A program made the translations under genes and the position numbers. This document shows positions 35,538-46,943 of a DNA stretch of 64,000 bases, in pieces; position 1 is the first letter of the stretch; each line of letters opens with the position of its first letter. A model generated the notes under the pieces. That model was not told where the DNA came from. It saw only the letters and a list, made by a program, of their open reading frames with translations, and made no database searches. The DNA comes from Lepas anatifera (taxonomy: Eukaryota; Arthropoda; Thecostraca; Lepadidae): NCBI GenBank assembly GCA_034440635.1, contig JAOTON010000972.1:62001-126000 (forward strand), given 5' to 3'.

Positions 35538-35872
35538 TTAGGTCTGGTAATTTTACTTTTTGACCCCATTAGGCCACGTCCCATATCATTTGACTTACCG
35601 TAACGAGAGGATTAGAATGATGCCTAAAATTGACCCTAACTTAAACTAGTCAGACGCTAGAGCCAAACACATTCACTAACCTTTCATACTTGTTGACCTG
35701 TCGTGACCTCAACATTGATCTGAGCAAAAAAGATGCCTATGTATTCTCTTCGTAATTTCGTATAGGCTATCTACCATCGTTCGTGCTCTTCATGAGCTTT
35801 CTACCACTGTTTGCGTTGTTTGCTATCCTGCATAGGAACCAGGACCGAGGGGGTGGTAGGTAGGATTGGAAG
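35538..35872. other. Possible decayed TTAA family 1 fragment
   Basis: TTGACCTGTCGTGACCTC followed by TTGATCTGAGC and GAGCTTTCTACCACTG loosely resembles the right part of TTAA family 1 (TTGACCT, GAGGTCA, TTGACCTGAG, GAGCTTTCTA). No terminus is visible, so this is only a suggestion. Confidence 0.25.
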
Positions 35873-36085
35873 CCCACTGGCACGGGCGTCGCCATCGGGG
35901 GCCTGGGGGCCGATCCCCACTCTTAAAAAGTGGGGGGGGCGGTGCCCCTCTTTTGGCCGGAAATACCATCGAAAATGCAGAATTTAAGCGGACGTAAAAC
36001 TTTCAAGGGTTTCACCACTACCCCTCCCCCCACTTTGGTTCCGCCCCCCTACTCTAAAATCCGCGGCGATGCCCTTGCCCACTGG
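35873..36085. mobile_element. hAT-like MITE with 8-bp duplication CCCACTGG
   Basis: A 197-bp element at 35881-36077 begins CACGGGCGTCGCCATCGG and ends CCGCGGCGATGCCCTTG, imperfect inverted repeats. It is flanked by a perfect CCCACTGG duplication (35873-35880 and 36078-36085). The terminus type resembles CAGGGGCGTCGCCACCGG of the element at 51998-52233. No coding capacity. Confidence 0.9.
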
Positions 36086-37158
36086 GGTGTGTGTTCATGC
36101 CTTCGGTATTTTGACTCACACAACTAATCTGGAAATACAATACATAAGGTTCTGTGGCAAGAAAGCACCCGCATGGACGCCAGTTGCAGGAGCAGGTGTG
36201 TCCCCTGCTGGTCGGCCAACATTTACCAGCAGGCCAGTGCAGCTTCGGACGGCAGTGACAGGGTGGGGCAGTCAAAACAGGAGTAGGGTGCAAGGCGCAA
36301 GCTTTGGATATTCGGCATTTTGTTGGTCAGGCCTGAGCTTTTTTCCTTCCTTTCCGGCAAGAAGCGCGTATGAACTTTTCCACCAGCTATTCATTGCCTG
36401 TAAAGCGAGGGGTGGGTAACGTCGCAACTTTGTATCTACATATTCAAAGGCACCCCAGAGCTTTGAACACAGGATGACACCCGGAATCAATGGGATCGAA
36501 TCAGTGACGGAGCGCATGCGCAATCGCTGGGTCCGTAGTATTCAACGCCTCTTAGCTCACTTATGATGGATGACAACATTACCATAAGCCTACAGGTATT
36601 AAACAGGTAAAAGCCATCAACGCACTATCAGAAACATCTTTATTCGGGTGTGCCGCAGTCAGATGCTGGACACCAAAAACCAAGGTCACTGCATTAACAT
36701 AAATCACGCAGCCAAGCTACTTGTGATGGAAATAGTGTCATTCAAAAGTCAAACGACGTCAATTCTCTCCATGATCGCTTATGTCCACGCTCGGTTTTCT
36801 TTTCAAAACCGGCGCACACACGTGCGTGAGGTAGTATACAAACAGGATTTCACCGGCCAGTAACTGAATTATATTTATCATAGTTTTTTTCCTTATATTT
36901 ATGAATTGCTCACTAATTCTTAAAAAATAGACCACTTTGTCGAAATTCTAAGAGAAACAATTTACCTATGGACAAAGCAGATCTGAGAATGACGAAACCA
37001 CATTTTATTTCCAACTCCAATCGCTCAAAACAAAGATATCACCTCTTGTCCTACTACGCTGGGTTGAACGAAGCATTGCGTGTAATCACGAATCTGACAG
37101 GTTGCGGCGACTTGCGACATGTAAGGTTGCGGGGTCATGCCATTTATTAGCACTTATC
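36086..37158. other. No recognised gene
   Basis: Overlapping frames on both strands at 36054-36523 have no domain I can name. Elsewhere nothing supportable. Confidence 0.35.
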
Positions 37159-37435
37159 ACGTGACACATAGGCGGATCCAGGGGGCAAGGGGGCACGTGC
37201 CCCCCGATCGACCCTCGGCGCCCCCTGAAAGGTCGATGGCGCCCCCTGAAATGTCGCTTCCACCCCCCACCCAGGATGCGAAAGTCGGCGCCCACCGATT
37301 GGATTTGGCGCCCACCTGATAGCTTTTGCCGGTCATAAAGGCGCCCCCTGGTCCGGATGGCGCCCCCGGTCCGGATGGCGCCCCCCGGGAAGGTGCCCCC
37401 CGATCGGCAATCCTGGATCCGCCTATGACGTGACA
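37159..37435. mobile_element. hAT-like MITE with 8-bp duplication ACGTGACA
   Basis: A 261-bp element at 37167-37427 has perfect terminal inverted repeats CATAGGCGGATCCAGG / CCTGGATCCGCCTATG. It is flanked by perfect ACGTGACA duplications (37159-37166 and 37428-37435). The interior is a run of variants of GGCGCCCCCTGAAAGGTCGA and TCCGGATGGCGCCCCC, that is, an internal tandem repeat. Non-coding. Confidence 0.95.
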
Positions 37436-38423
37436 TGCGCTGCTAGATGGAAATGTATTCTTTCATGATTTGAAATAACGCAGTAAGCCCCCCCGCCCCG
37501 CCCCCACTAATTTGAACTTTAAAAACTGACAGAGAACTTCAAGGGAAATTGAATATGTCAATAGTGGTTGCTGGACACGCTCTACTGAACTGTTATATCA
37601 GTTCAAAACTCATAAAAATGGGACACTCCCTTTAATTGGATAAGCAAGCTTACGTAGAAGAGTTTATATGCCACCCATTTACAACTTTGTGCGGATAGAA
37701 CCGTGGAAGTAGAGGAGCGGATGAGAGCCTGCTCCATTGAAATTGAGGCGATAAGTACCCCAAACGCCTGAGGACATCGCTGCAGAATAGAGCTCTTCAT
37801 TAAGAGACAGCATACTCGTACCATTAACCGGGAAGTTTTACCTGGCAGTTCACGGCTTCTGCAGCAGAAATACGTCGTCTGGCGCGCATAATGTGCCTGT
37901 TCAGGATAATTGTCTCGGTTTATCTACATACACTCGGTTATGAAAATGTCGAAGCACCTAACAAGGTCCTCTCACCTGAGGCAGGGTCAACGAACATTTT
38001 TCTTATGCTGATGTTCTTATGAGTTAGCTTCTTTTCTCGCTTATCCCCACGACATCGGCGTGCAGGGAAGCGTTAACTATGTATTGAGACCAGAAGTTGG
38101 ATTATTTATCAGCACAAGTATCCAATATCATAACTCTGCTAGGCATGTCATCGGCGTTGTATTTTTTGTGTCTGATTTCTTTCATGCTCGAAGCACAAAA
38201 CAATAGGCGTAGGTACGGTAAAACATATTGGGAGAGGGAAACAGGGCCGTTGAGGTCAAACTGGACCAATTCAGGAGCTTAGCCACCCAAAAACTCGTAA
38301 TTCCCCGTGCCTGTCCTAATGACGCTTATGTTTCAGCTTTCTATCTTCATTGGCGAGAGGCTCTATTTGCTATTTTTCAGGTAATTTTTGTCAAGGCTGG
38401 GCGTCGTCAACAATCTGTTTAAC
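37436..38423. other. No recognisable feature
   Basis: No gene, RNA or repeat that I can support. Confidence 0.4.
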
Positions 38424-38520
38424 CCGCGGTCGCTACTTCTGCTCACTGGCTAGCTGAAACCATTGCCGCTACTTGTGCTTCTTGATTTCTAAAATCGTAA
38501 AACCGACACCCGCTTCTTCG
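38424..38520 (+). mobile_element. hAT-like 'TAGCGG' family fragment
   Basis: The complement contains AGAAGCGGGTGTCGGTTTTA, AGTAGCGGCAATGGTTTCAG and CTAGCCAGTGAGCAGAAGTA in the same order as the left part of 3528-3646. Terminal bases are missing. Confidence 0.45.
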
Positions 38521-41500
38521 CTATATACTGTTAAATGGACTTCTCCACATTAAAAAAGCGAAGATTCGGAGCTTTCCCTCGTCTGCGAGTTGTTGGATGG
38601 TATCGATCGAATAGATGCTGGTGACAGGTAGTCAGGGGCGTAGCCAGGATTTCGCTCAGGGAGGGGCGGCGCCCCAAAAAAGGGCCCCTGCGACATCGCC
38701 AAAAGGGTCCTCAGGGGCGCAACTTTATGTTTTCGATTGGGGGCACCCGGCTCGAAAGGGGGCCCGTACATGATGGGGGGCCCGTACATGATGGGGGCCC
38801 GTATTTTTTAATGAAAATGTGACCGAAAAAACGTATTTTCGACCGTTTGTTGTCGAAAACTGACTGCAAAGGTTAAATAACAATTTTTAGCGCGCTATTC
38901 GTCACTGTTCCTGATTTGCACTATTTAGCCCAAAAAGTAGTCAGAAGAGCCAATCTTTTGAACGAGCTGCCAAACTATGTAAGGATATTGGACAAGTAGG
39001 TGCCTACTTACCGTCTTCGTCGTCCACGCGGATGCTCTCCTCCGGAGGTACAACGGGATCAGCCCCGGACGACACAGGAGGGATGGATGCTGGAGGGTCT
39101 TTTAGCAAACGGGATCCGGCTGGTGGGCTGGCCGAGGAAGATAATGATCAGGAAAAGAAGGATTGGAATTACAACCTTACTTTACCGTTTTGCTGGAAAC
39201 TATACACATTGCACTTTTCCCAGTTAGTTTTAAATTGGGGTTTTAATTTTTTGCGGTCGATAAATGAACGTAGCTTGCAAAGTACCAAAAATAGTAGTGA
39301 AATGAACTACTTTAAGTGGACGCGTACGTTGCTAGATATTAAATGCAAATATGATCGGGGTCATTTTATAACAGTTTGCAAAATTAGCAAGACGATTCTA
39401 GATTCATAGGTTACCTGAAAAATGAACAAAGTTTGGGTAGTTTTGCCAGAGCAGCCCCTCGGTATTGAATGTTCTTTGTTTTACGCTTTTGTGCACCCGA
39501 CTTATGTTTATACTGTCCAACCATTTTAACATTCACACCTGGAACGAAATAGCATTATCGCGAATAATTTGATACAAATGGAAGGTAGAGATCGAAGTGC
39601 GAAATTCCTTTATCAGCGGGGATACTGATATTTATGTTACATGATCAAGACACCTTTTTCTGATCCATTCACCTTGCCAATTCATGACATTTTACAACAC
39701 TGGGTACCGGTCAAGGGGTACTATGAATAGGTGGCACTGCCTTTTTCCCTTTACAATCCTCATATAGGATCAGTACAAAAGGAATGGGGGGCTAAAATTT
39801 CTCACGCCCCATCCATTTTTCCCCGAATGTTCTAGGAGGCATGGGACCGGCCGCACGTTGCCCGGGAAAACCACAGGGGGCCCGCAAGCATGGCAGGGGG
39901 CCGGTTTCGGCAACAGGGAGCACGGATACACTACCTGGGGCACGAAACTGCTCACAAATAAGGAACTCCTGCAAATACGCGACTAACACAACAGCTTCAG
40001 TTTCTGCACGATATTCTTAGACCACAAGGGGCTCAGACAGACCACAGAGGGCCTGAGCACACCAAAGGGGCCGGGCAGACCACAGGAACCCAGAAACCAT
40101 AGGACGCCGGTAAGCCCAAAAGGGGCCCGAGCAGACCACACACAGCCAGCAATTTGGCTGGACTCTGCCCGATATATGCTGGGCTTTGACTGGGCAGAGC
40201 CCGCGTACATGGGCTCAGACCAGGTTCGGCTCCGCTGCGCCTGGGCAGAACCCATGGTCAAGCAAGACCGGGCTCTACCGCTCGGGCAAGTTGTCATCCA
40301 CCGACCTAATGTCGGGCTCAGCCCGAGTCTATATGGCTCAGTTATGAGTCTTAGGGCTCGGGCAGAGCCCGGCCCAGCCCGCTCTGGGCCCGGTCGGAAT
40401 TGCTGGCTGGGCAGCGGGCCCGGGCAGACCACACGGGGCCTGGACAGATGAAAGGACCCGGGCAGACCACAGGGACCCGAGCAGAACACAGGGGCTGGGC
40501 TAGCCACAGAGGGGCCCCAGTCTGGAAAGTATGGCAGCAGACCCGACGAGTCCGCACCAGCCTTGTAGATTTTTCGCACCACCAGCAGCCTAAAATTCAC
40601 ACCAAGCATTGGTGAGAAATTTCACTGACCTGGAAATTTCGATGTTTTTACCAGTTTCCCCCTTCTCAGACCTCTGTGGCTGTTTGATTTGAGCTCCCTC
40701 GCACCATACAGCAAAATTGGCATTTGTTTGCTCCAAAGTTCGAACCACCTGAAGGGTGTCCGCACCACGAGATCTCGCCAAAAGTGCCATATTTTGCAGA
40801 CTGGGAGGGGCCCGGGCAAACCACAGAGGGCCCGCGCAGACAAAAGGGGCCCCGAACGGACAAAAGGGGGTCCGCAGAGGCCACACAGAGGCCCGGACAG
40901 ACCAAAAGGGTTCCGGGAAAACTACAGGAGGCCCGGGCAGACCACAAGGGGCTCGATCAGAACAAAATGGGCACTAGCAGACAAGGGGTCCGTGCAGACC
41001 AAATGGGACCCAGCCAATCTGCAAAGTATGGCAGCAGGCCAGACGAGTCGCACCAGCCATCCAAAATTATCGCACCACCAGCCTAAAAGAAATCGCACCA
41101 ATCTGCCATATACCAGGGAGAAAAACGCACACATTCCTACCCACACGATGCAATACTACCTCTCTTATTAGTTAGTTAATGACTTTTTATAAGGCCCCTC
41201 CCGTGTCTTCCTAACTATTCAGTCATTATTTTTTTTTTAGTTTTCAGTGTCAACTTCCTCGCACCAGTCTTGCAAATTCGCACCAGGCTGATAAAATTCG
41301 CACTACTCGCTCCTGTCTCCAAGGGCACTCACACCGACGAGATCTCGTCGAAAATGCCATACTTTGCACACTGGGGCCCGGGCAGACCACAGGGGCCCGG
41401 ACAGGCCACAGGGGGCCCGGTCAGACCAATAGGGGCCCGGGATACCACAGGGGCCCGCATGGCAAGCATGGCAGAGGCTGATTGCAGTTACACGAACCGC

Positions 41501-41568
41501 ATCCATGGCAGGCCCGTCTGCATCCACAGGGTATTAACTACTGGGAGTAGGGACCCGGCTGCAGCCAC

Positions 41569-41812
41569 CAGGGGGCGGGGCGAATGGGGTGGCCACCAGG
41601 GGAGGGGGGCGAATGGGGCAGTCACCCCTTAAACCCAAGAGCCTCTGAGGACGAAATGCTTCCCCCAAACCCTCCCCTCCCCCAGGATGCGACGATTGGT
41701 CGCCCTTTGGGTGAAAAGTGCGCCCTTCGGGTGGCTTAGTGCCACCCTGTCCCCTGAGGCTTTGCCCTTACCCTTACTCAAATTCTAGATACGTCACTGG
41801 CGGCCATAGGGG
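41569..41812. mobile_element. Possible nested hAT-like element end
   Basis: The complement of the right border reads CAGTGACGTATCTAG, a hAT-like terminus at 41804. The following GCGGCCAT resembles GCAGCCAC before CAGGGGGCGGGGCG at 41569 (6 of 8 bases). The left terminus is weak, so the pair is tentative. Confidence 0.35.
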
Positions 41813-42238
41813 CAAAAGATTATCCAAGTCTTGGTATTTAGCCATCAGGGGAGCCGGACAGGGGATCATCACTCATTGAGGATTTAGCCCGACAGAAGCT
41901 AATAGCAAACAATCACTTCACTTGCCATTCAACACTGCGCATCGGAGCACGATTTGGATTGACACGAAAAGCCCAAACGTAAAATCCAAATCAGAGCCTA
42001 ACGAAACTTTTCCAGAGTAGACACACGCCGATTGAATCATACGCATGCCAATTTTACTGTTCAAGGCAAACTTTGTGCAAATCATTCGCCTCGGCGAATG
42101 CGACAAGAGAGCCAGGAGCATGCCTTAGATTCCTTCGCGCTGCGCTGACAATCCCGGGAAATTAAGAGGCTACTATTCGCCGGTGGACGCACATTATTTG
42201 ACCCGGATTTGACGATAAGATATGATACACTTTTTGAC

Positions 42239-42267
42239 AGACAAATTTAAGAGGCTTAAATTTGTCT
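42239..42267. other. 13-bp-arm hairpin
   Basis: AGACAAATTTAAG and CTTAAATTTGTCT are perfect complements separated by AGG. It lies in a non-minisatellite part of the giant element. Function unknown. Confidence 0.7.
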
Positions 42268-42579
42268 TTATTTAAAATTCCACTTGAACAAACAAAAATG
42301 GAAAACTTCATGCACATTTCTGACAAAAATGCCTAGAAATATATCAATGAAGAAAAGTAGTGCCGGCGGAAAGATGCCAAAATAACAAACCTATGTCAAT
42401 GTATTAAACCAGTACTTATCGGAAGGGGCCCGGCTGCGCACGGTGGGGGGGGGGTGAACTACGGGGGTCGTAAGCAAGGCAAGGAGCCCGGCTAGAGCCA
42501 GAGGAGGCCTGGGTAGCCCAGAGGGAGCCTGAAATTATAGCACGGGTTCCCGGATACAGCGAAGTGGGAGGAGTGGAAT

Positions 42580-42750
42580 CAGGGGCGGATTCAGGCCGAC
42601 GGTGGGGGGAGGGGGGCAACGGGGCCCCAAATCGTGAAAAACATATGGTTTTTGTTTGAAGAAAATCCGTAAAAATCGGTAAATCGGGGGATTTGGGAGG
42701 GCATCAAATCCCCCGATTTTACCTTTACCCCCCTGGATCCGCTAGTGCTG
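42580..42750. mobile_element. hAT-like MITE nested in minisatellite
   Basis: It begins CAGGGGCGGATTCAGG and ends CCTGGATCCGCTAGTGCTG, imperfect inverted repeats of the type seen perfectly at 37167-37427. The flanks (AGTGGAAT and TGGTTCCT) do not match. An inner palindrome-like pair, AAATCGGGGGATTTGG / AAATCCCCCGATTT, is present. Confidence 0.6.
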
Positions 42751-44561
42751 TGGTTCCTTGCAGACCACAGGGACACGGACAAACCATAGGGACCCGGGCA
42801 AATTGCAAGGGGCTGGGCAGACTGCAGGGGTTGGGTAGACCACAGGGGGCCCGATCAGACCACAGAGGGCCCAGGCAGACTAAAAGGAGCCCAGACCGCC
42901 CACAAGGGGCGCGGGCAGACCACAGGGACCCGGGTGGACCACACAGGACCCAGGCACACTACAAAAAGCCCAGACCACCTACAAAGGCCCCGGGCAGACA
43001 AAAAGGGGCCAAGGCAGAATACAAGGAGCCCGGTTGCAGTCACAGAGGAACCAAAAAGGTCCCGAGACTGTCAGAAATAGGGCCCCGGATGCAGTCAAAA
43101 TGGGCCTGAGAATATCGTTAGGGGCCCGTTTGCGGACACAGCGATTATGGGTGGCCCTAAAGGGGACTGCACCCAAGCGAGCATGCCAGGCAAGCATGCC
43201 AGGGAGCCCGACCGCAGCCACAGCAAGCCCAGATAGACCACGGGGCCCCGCACTCATGGCAAGGGCCCGTCCGTGGCATTAGAGGACCCGCGCCTCCTGG
43301 ACCACAGGGACCCCGGTTGCAGTCACAGGTCCCGGTTGCAGTCAAAGGGGGCCCGGGTGGATCACAGGCGCCCGGTTGCGGTGACAGGGGCTCGGGCGGA
43401 TCACAGAGGGCCCGGTTGCAGTCACAGGGGCCCGGGTGGATAACAGGGGGCCGGGTGAATTCCAGGGGCCCGGTTGCAGTCACAGGTGGCCCGGTTGGAC
43501 CACAGGGAATCCGTTTGCAGTCACAGGGGGCTCGGGTGGATCTCAGGGGGCCCAGTTGCAGTCAAAGAGGGCCCGTGTGGATCACAGGGGGCCCAGGATG
43601 GATCACAGTTGGCCCGGTCCCAGTCCCAGGGGGCCCGGGTGTATCACAGGGGCCCGGGTGGATGATAGGGAGCCCGGTTGTAATCACAGGGAGCCCGGGT
43701 GGATTACAGGGAGCCCGGTTGCAGTCACAGGTGGGCCGGGTGGATCACAGATGGCCCGGCTGTAGTCACAGGGAGCCCGGGTGGATGACAGGGGGCCCAG
43801 TTGCAGTCACAGGGGCCCAGGTGGATCACAGGGGGCCCGTTTGCAGTCACAGGGGTGCGGGTGGATCAAAGAGGGGCCCGGTTGCAGTCACAGGGGGCCG
43901 GATAGATCACAGGGGGCCCGGGTGGATTACAGGGGGCCCGGTTGCAGTCCACAGGGGGCCCGGGTGGATCACAGAGGGCCCGGTTGGATGACAGGAGGCC
44001 CGAGACTGCCGGAATTAGGGACCCGGCTGCAGTCAAAGTGGGCCTGAAAAATATCGTTAGGGGCCCGGTTGCGGACACCGAGGTTAAGGATGGCCCACAG
44101 GGCACCCGCAAGCATGCCAGGGAGCCTGGTCTCAGCCAAAGCTAGCCCAAGTAGACCACTGGGGCCCGGAATCGTGGCAGGGGCCCGGCTCTGTCCGCAG
44201 GGGCCCGCAGCTTGGGATTGGGGGGCTCGTCGGGTCATTGGGGGGCTTCTCCGAGCATTGGGGGGCTCGAGCCCCCCAAATATATGGAAACTTGCGCCCC
44301 TGAGGGTCCTGATAGGTAAAAAGGGCCCTACTTGTTACATAATAGAGTGCTGAAGAGGGCTTAAGAGGGCCCTGTCTGGTATAAAATGTCAAATTTGGCC
44401 ACAGAGCACAGTGCGGGCGAGCAGCGCTTCGCGCGGCTTGTGTCCTCAGGGGGCCCTTCGGGCCCTCAGGGGGGCCGGCTGTCCCTGCCGCCCCCTCCTT
44501 GGCTACGCCCCTGCAGGTAGTTAGCACTGCACAATTAAAGTTACCATAGTCGCGTGACAAC

Positions 44562-44765
44562 AATTTGGGGTCGGAGCTATCTTTCTGTATCTACAGGACT
44601 TCGTCAGCAAAAAATGTTGGATGAAGTATATCTCTTCATCTGATATTTATATATCATCTCTGTCATTATATCATCATTATCATCATTATATGAATATATC
44701 TTCTTCCGATATTTTTCCTGACGAAGCTCTATAAATACAGAACGAAAGCTCGGACCCCAAAAACA
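44562..44765. repeat. Inverted repeat near a Penelope-like fragment
   Basis: TTGGGGTCGGAGCTATCTTT and GTATCTACAGGACTTCGTCA at 44566-44606 are matched in reverse by 44719-44765 (CTGACGAAGCTCTATAAATA, CAGAACGAAAGCTCGGACCCC). Arms are about 45 bp with a ~110-bp AT-rich centre. GACGAAG(T/C)-type text of this kind often occurs in 3' regions of retroelements. It lies downstream, in minus-strand sense, of the GIY-YIG fragment at 45322-45550 and may belong to the same element. Confidence 0.7.
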
Positions 44766-45321
44766 CTTTGCGGAGTAAGTCCGAACGACCATAACCGAAC
44801 ATCCGAACTCCCCATCATGCCGTTTCGAGAACAATAAACAGTATCTAGAAGTTCATGTACTGGTAGACGTTATTTCATTGATCCATTGTTGTTCCACTAT
44901 TTTTAGGTTTATTGATAGACATCAATAAACAATATCTAGGGAAAAGCTATTTCATTAGTGACTTCTCGGAAAGTTAAATTACTTCCCAAAACTATTTAGT
45001 ATAAGGAGAGTACTTAAGGAAGTAGGAACCTAAAGCATAGGTTATGCATAATCGTATGTTAACAATTAAATACGATATATTTTTTGTTTCACGAGTAAAA
45101 AAAGTAGCAATGTACAAAGACAATCACTACGTATACCTTCAGAATGCAAGTCTGGATAAACTTGGTTTCTCATAAATTTGAAAGTTAAAGCATCAACACA
45201 AAAAAATGCATCTGAACATTTCAGGTATTTGGATCTCGGGACCGGCAGCTCTGAATGATGGGCAGCCATCTGTACAAAAGCCTGGTACCGGAGCTCCTAT
45301 TGATGTTGTCGTTCGGAGACG

Positions 45322-45550
45322 CTATAGGATTGTTTCGCGCTGACCAATGGTTCTGATATCTGTCGATTCCAGGAGAAGGTGTTGATGATAATGTGAAGCA
45401 TGGTGGAGAACTTTGGCTTGGTCAAAACAGGGGTTGTATGAGCGATGGGTGCCGAAGGACGATGAGTTGGACTCGTATTTGACTGTTCCCGTCCAGCTGT
45501 CCTTGTGCTCCTTCACTCTGGTCTGGAGCTCTCTATCTGTCTTCGTATAT
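45322..45550 (-). pseudogene. GIY-YIG endonuclease fragment of a Penelope-like element
   Basis: The minus frame reads TDRELQTRVKEHKDSW, then a linker, then FDQAKVLHHASHYHQ followed by HLLLESTDIRTIG and a stop. This is the order found in the C-terminal GIY-YIG domain of Penelope-like retroelements: a T-x-R-x-L-x-x-R-x-x-E-H segment after the GIY-YIG strands, then a conserved A-K-V-L-H segment and an E-x-x-x-I-R helix. The GIY and YIG strands themselves are lost; an in-frame stop occurs just upstream of about 45552. No reverse transcriptase is visible upstream. It is a 5'-truncated, dead copy. Confidence 0.65.
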
Positions 45551-46041
45551 AAATATCAAACTTGTCGACGTAGCAAGAACATTTTATGCTCTACATGATG
45601 TTACTATGCTGAATTTCTGGTAAATGATGTTTGGCTTTGCTGCACAATATGGATGTTAGATTTTGTAGAGGCCTAGACACGAGTTGGGTTCCGATAGTTT
45701 TGCATGCTCTTCCTAACTGAAGAAAGTGGGTCCAGTTAATCACACAGAGAGACGGATAGGAGGCGTTGAGGTGTTAGGTACAGCTGGGAGTGTATCGAGC
45801 CTTCTGTTTCATATTGTCAACTGTCTTGCTGATGGTGTTGCTCCTGATGGTGAGTTGAATATCCATGTCGGAGATACTTGTTGTTTATGAACTGCAGCTC
45901 CTTCTCCCGGTCCTTGCTGGTCGTGCAGTATCGGTAAGCCTGGACAGTATCGGACCGTATCGCTGAGGTCAGGTATCGCTGTTCGGTACAGGAGTTGCTG
46001 GGGCTGACCTAGTTCGTGGCACAAGCCCTGCGGTATACTTT
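45551..46041. other. No recognisable gene
   Basis: Nothing definable. It may include further decayed sequence of the Penelope-like element, but I recognise no reverse-transcriptase motif. Confidence 0.35.
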
Positions 46042-46128
46042 CAGTAGTGCACCTAAGGGGGGGACAGCGGGCCCGCGCCCACTCCTCCCCCCAACGCTTC
46101 GACTTTAAAGTGAAACCCCCCTCCACTT

Positions 46129-46163
46129 GCCCATGTCGGGCGCCGAAGGCGCCCGACATGGGC
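46129..46163. other. Perfect 16-bp-arm hairpin with 3-base loop
   Basis: GCCCATGTCGGGCGCC, GAA, GGCGCCCGACATGGGC. It sits inside GC-rich sequence that starts CAGTAGTGCACCTAAGGGGG at 46042, a possible hAT-like end. No matching partner end with duplication was found. Confidence 0.8.
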
Positions 46164-46377
46164 GGGCGGTGGCACTGGTAATAATTGACTGGTAATAGAA
46201 TAATAACTGGAAATATAATAACTGGCTGTTATTAATTAATGGTAATAAATGACCACCACAGGTGCTTATCGAGGGTAGAAATGAACCTTGATCTGGCTTT
46301 TAGTACCAGTTCTACTCTCACCTTGCCGCCCCTACTCAAAGAGTGCCGGCCCTGCTTTAAAGCATTTACCCAATATG

Positions 46378-46943
46378 CCAAGGAAAGGTTCCTGCGCGTG
46401 ATATGCGCCCCGTGCTGTTTAAATATGTTAAGCCCCAATTTAACTATCGGCCCAGTGATTGACATGCCGCCCCTTGCTCATAGAACCAGCCACTTCTTCG
46501 TTATCCACGGCTCGGCCTCTGTCCCTAATGAACCGCCCCCTCGCAGAATAAATCCTATACATGGACCACCGTCCCACGGCCTAAATAAGGGTAGCCTACG
46601 GTCGCCTTTAGTACTTCCCTTCATATGACGTGACGTTCCTGATGTAAAACTGGCGGCCCCTACCTATGGCGTGTCGCCCCCTAGGTTAAAATCAACGAGT
46701 CACTAATATGTGATTCAAGCCAACCCTGTTCAGAAACTGTCAACCCCTCGGCAAGAAAAAGATATCATGCTTATGACGTGCGCCCCGTGCCGTTACAAAA
46801 TTATCGTTCCCCACTTTGACCATCGGTCCTGTGCTTCGCATGTTTCCCCTCGCTTACAGAACCGGTTAGTTCTTCGCTAAACGGCTCGACCTCTGCCCCT
46901 AATGTACCGCCCACTCCCCTCACGGAATAAATCCTAGACACAT
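46378..46943. repeat. Direct repeat pair of about 190 bp
   Basis: Copy 1 (46378-46562) and copy 2 (46756-46943) share TGCGCCCCGTGC, a CCCAxTTTxACxATCGG segment, CATAGAACC/ACAGAACC, CACGGCTCGGCCTCTGTCCC/AACGGCTCGACCTCTGCCCC and GAATAAATCCTA. They are clearly diverged. Spacer and flanks carry further CCGCCCC motifs, up to 47150. Confidence 0.75.

Larger units (their letters stand above)
39830..44280. repeat. GC-rich minisatellite blocks (GGGCCCGGGCAGACCACA type)
   Basis: Units of roughly 20-26 bases contain GGGCCCGGGCAGACCACAGG from 39830 to 41160, 41360-41600 and 42750-43020. From 43300 to 43990 a ~44-bp dimer alternates CCCGGTTGCAGTCACAGGG with GCCCGGGTGGATCACAGGG. Segments at 43066-43269 and 44003-44188 are a ~200-bp direct repeat (CCTGAGAATATCGTTAGGGG / CCTGAAAAATATCGTTAGGGG). 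Spacer motifs with GCAAAGTATGGCA and GACGAG...TCGCACCA border blocks at 40510, 40770, 41020 and 41340, partly inverted. Frames with Pro/Gly/Arg-rich repeats across it are not genes. Confidence 0.9.
38625..44521. mobile_element. Giant hAT-like element (5.9 kb) with internal minisatellite
   Basis: The element spans 38633-44513. It begins CAGGGGCGTAGCCAGGATTT and ends CCTTGGCTACGCCCCTG, and is flanked by a perfect 8-bp duplication CAGGTAGT (38625-38632 and 44514-44521). Its first ~90 bp and last ~220 bp correspond to the two halves of the 178-bp MITE at 51677-51854. The interior comprises a unique segment (about 38830-39730) and then mostly GC-rich minisatellite. No transposase is recognisable. 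The 39032-39409 frame starts with a Gly/Ser/Asp-rich stretch that could be a transposase N-terminus, but this is not supported further. Other small elements appear nested inside (42580-42750 and perhaps 41569-41804). Confidence 0.88.

Noticed and set aside
36054..36523. Possible bacterial-like or conserved short protein on the minus strand (36272-36523)
   Set aside because: One segment felt familiar, but I could not name a family and there is no supporting context.
39983..44047. Long Pro/Gly/Arg-rich frames, such as 208 codons at 39983-40609 and 224 codons at 43317-43991
   Set aside because: They follow the GC-rich minisatellite on both strands and are unrelated to any domain.
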